In this document: in pieces, positions 1 to 11,219 of the stretch
Numbering within the stretch: position 1 is the stretch's first letter
How the letters are laid out: each line of letters opens with the position of its first letter
Assembly: GCF_023065955.2 (NCBI RefSeq)
Contig: NW_026622997.1
Span: 18,580,001-18,644,000, forward strand
DNA from: Ursus arctos
Lineage: Eukaryota > Chordata > Mammalia > Carnivora > Ursidae
DNA: 64,000 nucleotides
Direction: 5' to 3'
Notes under the pieces: generated by a model
What the model was told of the DNA's origin: nothing
Databases searched by the model: none
What the model saw: only the letters and a program-made list of their open reading frames with translations
Translations under genes and position numbers: made by a program

Positions 1-632
1 GAATGACCTGGAAAAGCCGATGAGTGTACTCCATCGTCTGAGAACAACACAGTGGGCGAGGGCTAAGTTCGTGACCGAACCCACTCCAGTCAGAATGACT
101 CTCAGGACTTCAGCTGACAACATGAATAATCTTTCTTGTCCTAGCAGCTAGCCTGAGCACGAAATCAACCCACACAGCAGGAACTATCCAACAAAAGGAA
201 ATCACGGAGAAAAGGAACTTGAACTTGATCAAAATGCTCCTGAACCTAGGACCTACCTCGAAGGTTTTAAGTAACGTGAGCCAACAAATTGCCTTTACTT
301 TTTAAATCAGTTCAGCCTAGGATTTGTTACTTGCAAACAAAGCATCTTAGCTGAAACAGTGGATACCTAGTGTCTTTTCTGCCTTGCACCCCTTTCTTCT
401 GGAAATAATACTCCCCTTCTTTGGGGAAACTATTCCTCCACCCCCTAAAAAATTCATAGTTCTGAAGGAGGTGGTCATTCCTCCCCAAGCCACACGGGAA
501 GAGTAAGGCCCCAACCAGACCAAGCAGAGTCCTTCCCTAATTTTAGAGATTGAAGAAGAGAGATGGCCCCCTCTCTGGTCGTGAGGCTGAGCTGCCAGGA
601 GCCCCCTGCAGCCTTCCTTCTAGCTTGGTGAC
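1..632. other. Unannotated unique sequence
   Basis: I see no gene, recognisable repeat or convincing splice-flanked exon in this stretch. It is ordinary mixed-composition sequence leading up to the first SINE. Confidence 0.5.
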
Positions 633-644
633 GAAAGCTTTCTG

Positions 645-845
645 TGGGGCTCCTGGGTGGCGCAGTCGCTAAGCGTCTGCCTTCAACTCAGGGCGTGATC
701 CCAGCGTTCTGGGATCGAGCCCCACATCAGGCTCCTCTGCTGGGAGCCTGCTTCTTCCTCTCCCACTCCCCCTGCTTGTGTTCCCTCTCTCGCTGGCTGT
801 CTCTCTCTCTGTCAAATAAATAAACAAAATCTTAAAAAAAAAATA
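645..845 (+). mobile_element. CAN-SINE (SINEC), full length
   Basis: The element has the tRNA-like head, the CCTGCTTCTTCCTCTCCCAC right part, a CT-rich run and an A-rich tail. It is flanked by target-site duplications GAAAGCTTTCTG (633-644) and GAAAGCCTTCTG (846-857), which differ at one base. This confirms an L1-mediated insertion and fixes the ends. It belongs to the younger-looking subfamily with the CGCTGGCTGTCTCTCTCTCTG end. SINEs of this type are transcribed by RNA polymerase III and encode no protein. Confidence 0.95.
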
Positions 846-857
846 GAAAGCCTTCTG

Positions 858-1640
858 AGAGGACAAAACCCTACTGAGACACAACAGGAGAGTCTGGGAA
901 CATCCCAGACCTTGACTCCAGATGACCCTGAGGCCATCTGCCACTCAACCTTCAACAAACTGACCCTGTGAACCCGTGAATCCCCCCACCCCTCATCGCT
1001 GCATCCCTGCATCTTGGAGTGAGATGTGCTGCTTTCACCTCTTTGACTGGGACTCCTGGCTCTGCCTTTCTAAGCTGAACAATCATTCCCCCAGAGACAA
1101 GTCACAAACTCTCTAGGCCTCTGCGTGCTAAAACAAAGGGCTGTCCTCTGTGCCCAGAGCTCTCCTAGTCCACCGTAGGCCTCTGGAGCCTCCAGTGCCA
1201 ATGAAAACAGTACCCACTTGGACTGCATATAACTTTTCACATAACTTTCTCTTTCTCATTACCATATCCCATTTCTGTTGCACATAAATATTGATTCGTC
1301 AAGTTAACTATGGTGCACATAACAGTATCCACAGCTTGTACATACTGGGTGCCTACTTGGTGCTGGGTTGGGTGTTCCGTTGTTTCCAGTCCTCATAAGC
1401 CACACATAGCAGGCTTCTCCAGATGGTGACTATCAAGGAAGGCACCTTTACAGTCAACCCCTCACATCTCAGTACTCTAGGACCCTGTTTACGCTTTCCT
1501 TTTCTCCAAATATTTCTGAGAATCCCCTGTTGCGAGTGCTAAGGCAATTACCATAAGAATTTCCGCCTAGTTCCACCAGTAAATGGTTTTCAACCCTCCC
1601 CCCTCCTGTGTCTTTCTATGAGTCCTCAAAAGGGGGAGGG
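858..1640. other. Unannotated, mostly unique sequence
   Basis: No gene is seen. Around 1350-1420 there is a faint resemblance to the antisense 3' half of a MIR, but it is too weak to call. Confidence 0.45.
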
Positions 1641-1642
1641 GC

Positions 1643-2079
1643 CCCAAACTGGAAACTACACCCTGATGCCCATCAACAAGAGAATGCATGGAATGGATGG
1701 AAATGTTGTGGTATATTTATTCAGTGGAGTACTAAGCCACAACAAGAGGAAACGAACCCACATTCTACCCCCATCACTATGAATTGCACGGACATAAAGT
1801 TGTGCAAAAGAAGAAAGACATGGGGGCGCCTGGGTGGCACAGCGGTTTAGCGTCTGCCTTCGGCTCAGCACGTGATCCCGGCGTTCTGGGATCGAGCCCC
1901 ACATCAGACTCCTCCGCTGTGAGCCTGCTTCTTCCTCTCCCACTCCCCCTGCTTGTGTTCCCTCTCTCGCTGGCTGTCTCTATCTCTGTCAAATAAATAA
2001 ATAAAATCTTTAAAAAAAAAAAAAGACATGAAAGAAAATGCAAGAACGATTCCACTTATATAAAGATCAAACTCAGTAT
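1643..2079 (+). mobile_element. LINE-1 3' fragment, split by a SINE
   Basis: The bases around 1645-1750 match the end-of-ORF2 region of mammalian L1: 'compared against a wild' phrases such as CCCATCAACAAGAGAATG and a TGGTATATTTATTCAGTGGA stretch. The frame is destroyed. A SINE lies inside it at 1823-2021, and the L1 text resumes after it up to about 2079. There the sequence jumps back to an earlier ORF2 position, which indicates a second L1 fragment. Confidence 0.65.
1823..2021 (+). mobile_element. CAN-SINE (SINEC) inside L1
   Basis: Near-consensus young-type SINE with the CTGTCTCTATCTCTG end and a long A tail. Target-site duplication AAAGACATG is at 1814-1822 and again at 2022-2030. It interrupts an older L1 fragment, so it is the younger of the two. 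Confidence 0.95.
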
Positions 2080-2756
2080 GGCCAAGCAAGCCCACTTCTG
2101 AGTACGTGTGCAAAGGAAATGGAGTCGCTATCTTGAAGAGGTATCTGTACGCCCGTGTCCCTTGCAGGCTTATTTACGAGAGTCAAGACATGGGAACGAA
2201 CGAAGTGTCCGTTGACAGATGCATGGATAAAGAAAACGTGGGATATACAGACCTTGGAATAGTATTCAGCCATAAAAAAGAAGGAAATCCTGCCATCTGC
2301 ATCAACACGGAGGAACCTTCGAGGCATGACACCAAGTGAGATAAGTCAGACAGAAAGACAAGTACTGCATGATCTCGCTTATATGTGGAACGTAAAAAAG
2401 CCACATTCAAAGAAACAGAGTAGAATGGTGGTTGCCAGGGCAGGAGGGTGGGGGAAATGAGGGGGTGTTGGTCAAAGGATACAACCTTCCAGTTGTGAAA
2501 GGAATAAGTTCTGGAGACCTAATGTCAGGCATGGTGACTACGGTCAACGATACTGTACCACATACTGTCATGAGAGTAGATAGCAAAGGTCCTCACCGTA
2601 ACAACAACAACAAAATGTGCTTATGTGAGGTGAAGAGTGTGTTAACTAGCCTTACTGTGGTAATCATTTCACAATATATACGTGTATCAAATCATCACTC
2701 GGTACACCTTAAACGTACACAGTGTTATATGCCATTATATCGCAATAAAGCTGGAG
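2080..2756 (+). mobile_element. LINE-1 3' end (ORF2 tail plus 3' UTR)
   Basis: It begins in decayed ORF2 sequence (CCCACTTCTGAGTACGTGTG) and runs through the typical region where the camp of phrases GTATTCAGCCATAAAAAAG, GATCTCGCTTATATGTGGAA and GGTGGTTGCCAGG occur. It ends near ATATCGCAATAAAGCTGGA. Frameshifts and substitutions are frequent, so it is an inactive 5'-truncated copy. The 174-residue open frame at 2432-2956 lies in this untranslated part and is not a gene. Confidence 0.85.
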
Positions 2757-2789
2757 GGAGAAAAGAGCCCATTAAAGTGAGGAATCTTT

Positions 2790-2900
2790 CAGGGCACCCA
2801 GGTGGCTGGTTGAGTGGCCAACTCTTGATCTCAGCTGGGGTCATAAGTTCGAGCCTTGCGTTGGGCTCCATGGATGTGGAGCCTACATTAAAAAAAAAAA
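2790..2900 (+). mobile_element. Short tRNA-derived SINE
   Basis: The compact form has only the tRNA-like head and an A tail, without the CT-rich right part. Target-site duplication AAAGTGAGGAATC starts at 2774 and recurs at 2901. Confidence 0.85.
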
Positions 2901-2917
2901 AAAGTGAGGAATCATTT

Positions 2918-3390
2918 GAAATGATACACACATTAACATTTTACATTAAAACTTAAAAATGTATGTACATCCACCAATAATTTGTTATGAGGCTAAGGCC
3001 TTATTTTATTTTTTAAATGGAGATCCACTCTTTGATGTTCTAAGACTATGACTCTTTTTTTTTTTTTTTTTTTGCTTCAACCATAACCATAATGCATTAT
3101 CTGTGATTTCCAATTTGGGCTTCTTAAAAGCCAAACAAAAGTTTAAAGGTACTTGCAAAGCAACCTTCGTGTGTAGTGTCCCTTGAGGTTTTTATTCTTT
3201 ATGGCGATCTTTTTGCTTGGCCCACCTACACATACTTTGACAGCAGTTTTTTTTTCTACCAACTGTCTATATCTAGTCTTGACCAAAGCATGTGGCTTAA
3301 ACCTCATAAGAAACATCTCTCTCTTTTCTTATGCATAGTTCATCAGTTTATAAAATTTTTAACTCAATAAAGCCATTTGGAATCCTGGGG
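2918..3390. other. Unique sequence with poly-T run
   Basis: No gene is seen. A run of 19 T lies at 3055-3073. The rest is AT-rich single-copy-looking sequence. Confidence 0.45.
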
Positions 3391-3394
3391 AGAA

Positions 3395-3635
3395 AAAAAA
3401 AGATCGGAATCGGGCAGAACGACCTGAAGGCGTTACACGTGGGGACGGTGCGTCCCCGTGGAGGGATGGCCGGCAGGAAACGGCAAAAAGCACCACTTCT
3501 GGGGGCTGGTTGTATTTTGCTTCTTGATCCTGGTCATGGGCTGGGATCGGCTTATAAACGTTCCTTGAACTTGACACCCAGCTTGTGCGTGTCCTGTTCC
3601 TTTCATCTACTCCAATACAGGAGTCTTCAAAGGAG
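3395..3635 (+). mobile_element. Possible old L1 3' UTR fragment
   Basis: The stretch CACTTCTGGGGGCTGG followed by TTCTTGATCCTGG and ending near CTCCAATACAGG resembles the terminal 3' UTR of an old L1. Divergence is high, and other old repeats are possible. Confidence 0.35.
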
Positions 3636-3639
3636 GTGA

Positions 3640-4055
3640 AGGGAATGTGCTGTTCTGGTGTGTGGACTGCAGAGCTCACTTGCCAGCATCATGAGTTCTT
3701 CCCATTATCTCAGAGCTTTAGAGAGGAGGCCCACCCTGCATTTGGGCCATCCGATCTATCCTGGACCACAGAGGTCCTGGCCCCCTATGCCCTCTGCTGC
3801 TCCCTGTGTGCCGATCTCCAGGACTTACCTCTCTCTCCGTCAGGCAGGGAGAAGCCCTTTCCTCCTTGCGTACCCAGCGCTACAGGGGCAGGGGGCCTCT
3901 CGTGCTGCTGTGGCTGAAGTTTTACCACCCAATTCTCTGAGAAAGCTTTCCCCCAGGAGAGTTTATTATGTTTCCAGTAATAAAGAGTTCTATTTTTACC
4001 ACTGCCCCTCCTGCCCTGAACACGCTGGCACCGTGGCCGGGAGTTAGTTCAATTA
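3640..4055. other. Unannotated unique sequence
   Basis: The sequence is GC-moderate with a 129-residue open frame (3658-4047) that resembles no family I know. An AATAAA sits at 3980-3985 without other gene context. I see no supporting splice signals. Confidence 0.4.
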
Positions 4056-4059
4056 GAGC

Positions 4060-4270
4060 CATATGGTACAATGGTTAAAAGCATGGCTGTAGATCGCCTG
4101 GCGCTCGGTCCCAGCTCAGGCATTTACCGGCTGGATAGCTCAGCCAAAGTTGCTTAAATTCTCTGTGCCTCAGGTTTCAAAACTCAAACGTGGCCTCTTC
4201 TGTACAAATTAGGAAGATGAAAGGAGTCTGGACATGTTCATGGCTTAGAACAGAATTTGGCATATAGTTA
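4060..4270 (+). mobile_element. MIR element
   Basis: It follows the MIR order: ATGGTACAATGGTTAAAAGC near the 5' end, a core with CAGGCATTTACCGGCTGG, then AATTCTCTGTGCCTCAGG, ending near CAGAATTTGGCATATAGT. Diverged and inactive. Confidence 0.75.
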
Positions 4271-4596
4271 GATGATTCTACCCAATCTCAGCAATAGGAA
4301 CTCCTATGTGCAACCTGGCATTTGTTGCCTGTCCTACCCTGCAGTCCATCAGCTGTATCTGTTTATTTCTGAACCCTGGTTGTGGGTGGAGTTCATGTTT
4401 TTTCCTGAGGAACTCCTAGAGCCCACGCAAATCAGAGGATGGGGCCGAACCCTACCCTCAGTGTCCCCGAACATTCCATGAGAGTTAGAGAAGGTTTAGC
4501 TACGTAGAGAGCACAAACGCCCCTTGGGAGTGGGCCACCTAAGTCAAAGGCTGGCACTGCATGTCAGGTCTGAGCCGGCAAGGATGCCGTCTGACT
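4271..4596. other. Unannotated unique sequence
   Basis: No gene, repeat or regulatory motif could be supported in this interval. Confidence 0.4.
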
Positions 4597-4749
4597 CCCA
4601 GTAACCCTGTGGAATAGGGAATACGAGTCTTGTTGTGCACATGCGCAAGCTGGAGCTCAGAAGGACTTGTCCAAGCCAATGTGGCAGGTGAATAGCCAAG
4701 CTGCACCCAAGCCAGGTGTTTCTGACTCTAAAACACAGGTGCTTCCCAC
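4597..4749 (-). mobile_element. MIR element, antisense
   Basis: It reads as the reverse complement of MIR: TAACCCTGTGGAATAGGG, then CTGGAGCTCAGAAGG and ACTTGTCCAAGCCAATG, then TTTCTGACTCTAAAACACAG. Bases 4800-4850 may be a further MIR-like remnant. Confidence 0.65.
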
Positions 4750-5010
4750 GGGGCCATGCTGTCATATCAGGTGCAAGGCTCTGTGGATGGCAAGGAAAGA
4801 AGAAGCACCATTTAACTCACATGCATTATAATCTAGTGGGGAGGTGGGGCATGGATTCCCAGTAGAAGGGAAACATCAGCACAGTCCATAGCTTATCAGA
4901 CCTGAACACACAGGGACCTTCAGAAGAGCTGTCTTCAGCCAACCATCGGAGGTTGGATACTTTGCTCTCTGGAACAAAGTTTCCAGGGAACCATCCCTAG
5001 TCAAATGGAA

Positions 5011-5051
<41 letters not shown>

Positions 5052-5057
5052 TAATAA
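5011..5057. repeat. (AAT)n microsatellite
   Basis: Thirteen uninterrupted AAT units are followed by one interrupted stretch (GATAATAA). The length makes it likely to be polymorphic. Confidence 0.97.
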
Positions 5058-5148
5058 ACAGTAGGCAGTGGGTCCAAAGGGTCATAACAGGTCTGGAAAG
5101 GATGGACAAACCAAGAATCAGAAGTGAGGTAAAGATGAAAGCAAATTT

Positions 5149-5354
5149 GGGGTGCCTGGGTGGCTCAGTTGGTTAAGCATCTGCCTTCGGCTCAGGTCAT
5201 GATCCCAGGGTCCTGGGATCGAGCCCCCAGTTGGGCTCCCTGCTCAGCAGGGAGTCTGCTTCTCCCTCTCCCTGCTCTTTTGCTCTCACTTGCTCTCTCT
5301 TGCTCTCTCCCTCTCAAATAAATAAATAAATAAAATCTTTGGGGGAAAAAAAAA
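5149..5354 (+). mobile_element. CAN-SINE (SINEC), full length
   Basis: Complete SINE with head, CTTCTCCCTCTCCCTGC right part and (AAATA)n tail. A perfect 12-bp target-site duplication GAAAGCAAATTT is at 5137-5148 and 5355-5366. Confidence 0.96.
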
Positions 5355-5366
5355 GAAAGCAAATTT

Positions 5367-5470
5367 ACTCTATGCCAGACACTGAGCAAAGCACTTTCAT
5401 TAAGTAATCCCTGTATTGGGGGTTCCTACAACCACGCTAAGTTTCCATAATTCACAAGAAAGACTCCTAG
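5367..5470 (-). mobile_element. MIR fragment, antisense
   Basis: The motif CTATGCCAGACACTGAGCAA then AAGCACTTTCATTAAGTAAT matches the antisense MIR 3' half. It lies directly downstream of the SINE at 5149-5354. Confidence 0.55.
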
Positions 5471-5510
5471 AACTCGGGTAAGCTGCTTTGCTCACAGTTA
5501 CTGTTTATAG

Positions 5511-5950
5511 CAGCAAAAGGATACAGATTAAAGTCAGCCAAGGTAGAAGGCGTGCAGAGCAGAGTCCAGGAAAGACCAGGTGTGAGCCTCCAGGGCCTCC
5601 CTGAAGCTGTACAAACAATGCTTCATTATCCCAGCAGCAACATATGACAACAGCTACAGAGTATTGTCAACCAAGGAAGTCACCAGAGCCTTGATGTCCA
5701 GGGTTTTTGTTGGTGGTCAGTCACGTAGGCTTGGCATGCCTGGATGGCTGACCTCAGTTCCTCAGTCCTCATCCCCTCCGGAACTCAGTCCAATATGGTG
5801 TGACCCAAGGCTCCCCTCACAAATCCATTGGTTAGCATAAACTCACTGGCATGGCCCCAAATAAACGGACACTCTTAGCAGGCAGGATATTCCAAGGGCT
5901 TAAAGGTCACCTCCCAGCAGCCCATCAAGGACTAGTTTCGCTGGCATGTG
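5511..5950 (-). mobile_element. Old endogenous retroviral LTR-like sequence
   Basis: Successive phrases such as AGGATACAGATTAAAGTCAG, AGAGTCCAGGAAAG, GTATTGTCAACCAAGGAAG and CCTTGATGTCCAGGG match, in order, an LTR I remember from ERVL-type elements read antisense. No internal retroviral genes are next to it, so it would be a solo LTR. Confidence 0.45.
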
Positions 5951-6015
5951 CGGGATTTGAGCACTCCAAACCCTATAGAGCCCATTCCATTTCATCTGCA
6001 TGAATAATCCTCTCC

Positions 6016-6524
6016 AAATCATCCCCAACTTACTCTGGTTCAAGTTATGATTTTTTTTAACTTTATGATGGTATAAAAGCAATAGACATTCAACAGAAAC
6101 CGTGTTTCAGATCATGAATTTTGATTTTTTCTGGGGCCAGCCATACACAACGCAGTAGTCTCCCGTGATGTGGGGCAGCGAGCCACAGCAACCAGTTGGC
6201 CTGTAATCATGAGGGTGAACAACGATACATCAACAAGTACTCTGCACCCACACAACCATTCTGTTTTTCACTTTCGGTACAGTGTTCAATCAATTACATG
6301 GGACATTATTCAACACTGTATTATCAAATAGGTTTTGCTCTGGATGATTTTGCCCAACTGTAGGCTAATGGACGTGTTCTGTGCACATTTAAGGTAAGCT
6401 ATGCTGAGTTATGATCTTCAGTATTTTACGTGTATAGAATGCGATTTTAGTGTACAATATTTTCAGCTAAATATGGATTTATCAGGACATAACCCCCTCA
6501 TCAGTCAAGGAAGACCTGTATATC
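6016..6524 (-). mobile_element. Tigger-like (TcMar) DNA transposon, non-autonomous
   Basis: On the minus strand the sequence reads through ACAGGTCTTCCTTGACTG, then GCATAGCTTACCTTAAATG, then CATTAGCCTACAGTTGGGC and GTGAAAAACAGAATGGTTG. This is the order in Tigger-derived MITEs. It ends at a TA-rich position beside a MIR. There is no transposase frame. Confidence 0.6.
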
Positions 6525-6665
6525 GGTACTATTATCCCCATTTGACAGTTGAGAAAACGGAGTCTTTCGACAGTTGAGCCAAATCGCAAGGTGACATTCT
6601 AGCGAATGAAGGAGTCTGGATTCCACTCCAAGTGCATCTGGCTTCAGAGCCAAATGGATGCACTT
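6525..6665 (-). mobile_element. MIR element, antisense
   Basis: The core ACTATTATCCCCATTTGACAG followed by a GAGAAAACGGAG phrase and CTGGATTCCACTCCAAGTGC is antisense MIR. Confidence 0.65.
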
Positions 6666-6669
6666 TCCT

Positions 6670-6817
6670 CGGTGGCTGCCCTATTCATGTGCTGCTGGTC
6701 TCAAGAAGGACTGAATGAAGTCTGTGGATGAGTCTATGCTCTCCTTCCAGTGAAGATGAACTTAAAGCCACGTTGAGTTACATCAGCCTAGACTGTTCAC
6801 CCCGTACAAACCTCTGA
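6670..6817. other. Unannotated unique sequence
   Basis: Short stretch between MIR and L2 with nothing recognisable. Confidence 0.35.
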
Positions 6818-6960
6818 CAGCACTTGGCACTTTGCACATCTTGTCTCTCTCCCACCAGCCCACGGAGGCTCCAGAGGAAGGCGGTGGCATGAATCCCTTC
6901 CCCCAGCATCCCCTATACCTGGCGCATGTAGAGTGAACACAACAGTTATTTTCTACCTAA
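6818..6960 (+). mobile_element. L2 3' end fragment
   Basis: The order AGCACTTGGCACTTTGCAC, then TGTCTCTCTCCCACC, then CCCCTATACCTGGCGCATG resembles the 3' end of LINE-2. It is diverged. Confidence 0.5.
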
Positions 6961-8359
6961 ACTGAATGTCCTACGGGGGGTCAGCCTGATAAACTAACTT
7001 CACAGCTGGAAAGACAGACTATTTAATTCATATGATGGACAATTCCAATTAGAAAAGAGCAAAATTCAGGGCCAGATGTTATTTACACACAAAAACAACT
7101 TGCTTAACTTTGGACCACTAAGGAAAAAAAGAAACAAAACAGATAACTCGCAAACAGTGAAAACCATGAAATTTTTACAGGTGCAAAGCCTGTATCAAAC
7201 AGTGTGATCTATTAATGAGGGACCAGCAGAATGACAGAGCTGGGTCAGAGGAGAATTCAAGGACAGAGGTTTATATGGCCAACCAAGAAAGATATGCCAA
7301 AATACGTTTTCTGAGTTAGACACCAAACTGGTAATGACATAAAGGACGATCAAACTATAAGCGTCGGGGGGGAGGGGGGAACTTCTCTTCTCCACCAGTC
7401 AGAAAACTATTTGTTCTCTACCAAACAAATGTCTCTAAGTTAACATGTAACTTCACAGCGTCTGAGCCCTAATCAAGAGTAAACAGTAATTAAAGCAAAA
7501 GTACATTCTCAAGTGAATTAAATAATCCTGGGATGGGCTTGTTGGACAATGTCCCAGGATGACACCAAAAGTTTTAGATCATTTTTCTTAATAGTAGATG
7601 CGATTTTTTAAATGTAAAGATAGCTTAGAGTCTTATCGTAACACATCATATTAGATTGGTATCTTCAGATTCTCTATCTTAGGTCTAATGCAATTTGCAA
7701 AAAAAAAAAAAAAAAAAACACAAAAAAACCCCTATTTTGTCATTTTCTAAGCTTACCTGATAAACTTTAACATCAGAGACAGAACTTCACATTCTGAACT
7801 ACATGAATAAAGTTAAAGCCCAATATATTAAAATACTATTTCCAAAGTAAATACAGGCACCCACTGCCAGGGAAAAATAGGGATTATCAAAAGAATATCA
7901 GCTAAAGCTCCACTGAAAATAGAGCCCTCCGAAAATACTAATCCTCTAGGATTACAGTTAACTATTTGTTTAAACACATTTAATCCATCAAAGATACTGT
8001 TTTGATTGTCACTTATCCTTATGAATAAATGGTAATGGGCTTGAATTTCCACAACACTTTTTAGACTCTTTAATTTAGAGGCCAATAACTGGTATTTTTT
8101 GCAAATCCAGCAAAGGCTGTTCTGAAGTTTGTTTTTCACTATGCATGAAAAAATAGTTTGGTAAGAAGCTCAGTAGTGGCAATCAAGTTTAGAGAGAGGG
8201 CTTAGGAAAGAATATTTTAACTACTTATTAACTTTTAAAATATTATGAACTCTTTAGAAGTATCTATTTACATAAAATCAATGTCATAATTAGAAATTAT
8301 TCTTATCTCTTCATTAAGGTAAGTCCCTGAGAAGCTTCATTCATCACCGTGTTGGCCCT
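6961..8359. other. Unique, AT-rich sequence
   Basis: About 1.4 kb with no recognised transposon apart from a 20-nt A run at 7699-7718. A 103-codon open frame on the minus strand (7828-8139) encodes a protein I do not recognise. It has no splice or Kozak context that stands out, so I treat it as chance. Confidence 0.4.
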
Positions 8360-8522
8360 TCATCTGGCATCATCTGAAACACCTGGAAAATGCTTTAAAA
8401 ATAGAAACATATAAAACTCAACCCATCTTTGAGATTCTGATGCAGCTGATAGAGCCCAGAAATTCACGTGAGAGAAATTCACCAATAATTCTGATGATAC
8501 CCAAGTATGCAGACCACTAACC
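8360..8522 (+). mobile_element. MER5A-like hAT MITE, decayed
   Basis: The order CATCTGAAACACCTGG, GAGATTCTGATGCAGCTG, TTCTGATGATACCCAAG and GCAGACCACTAACC resembles a MER5A-type element. Terminal repeats are poorly kept. Confidence 0.45.
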
Positions 8523-8789
8523 AGAAAGGACACTTTCCTCTGGTAGCCTATTGGCATATGAAAGCATCCTTAGATGGCTCTTAGAAATTAAAAATAACTT
8601 GGAAAACATGTAGTCTAATCTATTTATAGAAATTCTCTATATTCTATAATTTTGACTTTTAGGTGAAGTGGCCTGAACTTAGCCCCCAAATAATTCCAGG
8701 TAATCAGCTTTCACTCTGTGTTTTAACTTGCATTTAAGGAGCTCAGGGTGAGTCAACCCTCTCAAGTTCTAGACACCGAAGCCTAAGCC

Positions 8790-8998
8790 AAGGGTTGGCA
8801 AACAATGGTCACTTCATACTACCACCTGTTTTTGTAAATAAAGTTTTATTGGAATTTAGGCTCATTTGTTTACACACTGTCTATGGATGCCCTCACACCA
8901 AGAGTGCAGAGTTGAGTAGTTCAAACAAAGATCATGTGGCCTGCAGACCCCAAAATATTTACGTCTGGTCCTTCACCAAAAAAGTTTGCTGATTCCTA
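8790..8998 (+). mobile_element. Charlie-type hAT MITE
   Basis: Near-matching ends AGGGTTGGCAAAC and GTTTGCTGATTCCT form terminal inverted repeats. Between them lie TTTTTGTAAATAAAGTTTTA and CAGAGTTGAGTAGTT. The same family recurs, longer and interrupted, at 62410-62986. The exact family name is uncertain. Confidence 0.75.
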
Positions 8999-9084
8999 GC
9001 TCAAGCCTTCACTAAAATTGGCAAATATATTCCTTTTCTTCATAATATAAAATAAAGAACTTGAGTCCAGAATACAGCTCATAC

Positions 9085-10245
9085 AACTCAAGAATAAGGA
9101 GAAAGCCCAGTTTTTTTCAATGGGCAAAAGATCTGAACCCACGCTTCATCAAAGAGATATGAATGGCAAATAAAAAACAGGAAAAGATGCTCAGTACAGT
9201 AAGTCACCAGGAAAATACGGATTGAAACTACAGTGAGATACCACCGCACACTTATTAAAACGGCTGAGGGGCGCCTGGGTGGCTCAGTCGGTTGGGTGTC
9301 CAACTCTTGATTTCCTCTCAGGTCATGATCTCAGGGTCATGGGATCGAGCCCCAGGTCAGGCTCCACACTCAGCGGGGAATTTGGCGGGAGATTCTCTCT
9401 CTCCCTCTCCCTCTGCCCCTCCCCACCATGCTCTCTCTCTCTCTCCCTCTCTCTCAAATAAATAAATTTTTTAAATAAAATAAAATAAAATGGCTGAAAG
9501 TAAAAAGATGTGACCATACCAGGTTTTGGCCAGGATACAGTGCAATTAGAACTCCCATATATGGATAATGGTAACCCAAGATGGCACAACGGCTTTGCAA
9601 AACCAATTTGGCCATTTTTTGAAGTGAACCATATACCTCCCATATGATCCAGCTATTCTTCCCTGAATATTTACCCACAAGAAATAAACGCATATGTCCA
9701 TGTGAGGATTTGTACACGAATGTAATAGCAGCTTTATTTTTAATCGCCCGACACTGGGAACAATCCAGATGTTCATCAACAGATGAACAGATAAACAAAC
9801 AGTGGTATAGTCATACCATGGAATACTACTCATCCATACGCATGAATGGACGATTTATTTCTCTTTTTTGTTGGTTTTGTTTTTATTTACGTTCTAGTCA
9901 GTTAACATACAGCGTCACGTGGGTTGAATGAATGATTGTTACACGCAAGTACACGGATGAATCCAAAATGATTATGCTAAGTGAAAGAAGTCAAACAAAA
10001 AATACATCCTGCAAAGGCAAAATATGGAGACAAAAATCAGAGCAATGATATCCAGAGCAGGAACTGGGAGTGGGGAAAGGATTGATAGAAAGAGTCAAAA
10101 GAAAGCTTTCTGGGGTGACAGAAAGGTTCTATGTCTGCTTGTGGTAGTGGTTATACAACTGTATACATTTCTCAAAACTTACCCGATATATTCTTTTAAG
10201 AAGCGGAGGTTTTTCTGTGTGTAAATTATACCACAATAAACGTGA
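9085..10245 (+). mobile_element. LINE-1 ORF2 tail and 3' end, split by a SINE
   Basis: The text runs from CAATGGGCAAAAGATCTGAA through AACAATCCAGATGTTCATC and TGGAATACTACTCATCC to a tail near ATTATACCACAATAAACG. The frame is broken. It is interrupted by a SINE at 9268-9486 and, around 9855-9945, by a short antisense piece of a younger carnivore L1 3' region (GTTCTAGTCAGTTAACATAC). Confidence 0.8.
9268..9486 (+). mobile_element. CAN-SINE (SINEC) inside L1
   Basis: Full-length copy of the TCCAACTCTTGATTTC subfamily. Target-site duplications AAAACGGCTGA (9257-9267) and AAAATGGCTGA (9487-9497) differ at one base. The tail has (AAAAT)n expansion. Confidence 0.93.
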
Positions 10246-10249
10246 CTCA

Positions 10250-11215
10250 TAAGAGAACACAGGAGCCAGTTGGAAGGGACTCCCATCAACCAAATCTGGG
10301 ATGAAGTGAACATCGAAATAAATAATGGGGGTAATGGCTAGTAACCCATTAAATAAAAAAGTGAATGTCTGAGTCCATACACTGATAAATATACAAATAA
10401 AGAATTACGGGCAGAGGGGACAGTTCATGTTTACAAGAGAAAGCTAGTTAATAAAAATAAGCACGGTCATGATTAACACTCAAGAATCATCACTGAGTAC
10501 TAAAACTAATGAATGAAAGTTGGTTGAAAGCCCGAATACTTGTATAGTCTCAAGTTATCTTCCTGCGAGATTCTTACCAATTACAAAAGGGGAAACAATG
10601 ACTTTACAGTAGGGAAGCCTGGAGGACAAATCCCTCAACCAAGTGAGTAAATGCATCACCTATGATGAGAAAAGCTGGTATCATACACCCAAGCATGAAA
10701 CACTAAGGACACAACAGCACGTCTCGCCTCGTCCTACCAAGTATTCAAACCCTGAATCAGAGCATGAGAAAGCATCAGACAAATCAAAATTAAAGAACAT
10801 TCTACAAAATAACTGCCCCGTCCTATTCAAAACTGTCAGAGTCGTCAAAGACTTTTTTTTTAATGAAAAACTAGTCTGGATTAAAGGATATAAGGAAACA
10901 CGAGAACTTAATGCTGTGAGTGATTCTGGATTACATCTTGGACAAGAAAAGACATTATTGGCCAATTGTGAATAAGACCAGTAGGTTGACATGATAGTAT
11001 TGTATTCACGTTAATTTGCTGGTTTTGAGGACTGACTGCAGGTGTGCGGGAGAATGTCCTTATTTCTTGAGGAAATACATTCTGAAGTATTTAGAGGGAG
11101 AGGGGCAACATACTTGCAACTTATTCTCAGGAAAAAAAATACAGGTCTGTACAGTAGTGTCCTGGTGTTTAATAACCGGCTCTCCAAAAATATGTGCATA
11201 TATATATATATGCAC
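10250..11215 (+). mobile_element. Old L1 (L1M-type) 3' UTR
   Basis: The sequence follows an ancient L1 3' UTR: TAACCCATTAAATAAAAAAG, GTGAGTGATTCTGGATTAC, GAGAATGTCCTTATTTCTTG and GAAATACATTCTGAAGTATT. A (TA)n tract follows at 11196-11211. The 110-codon open frame at 10643-10975 lies inside this non-coding repeat. The terminal part appears to resume at 11860-12000. Confidence 0.6.
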
Positions 11216-11219
11216 ACCC

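Noticed and set aside
2432..2956. 174-codon open frame
   Set aside because: It lies in the untranslated 3' end of an L1 and runs into a SINE.
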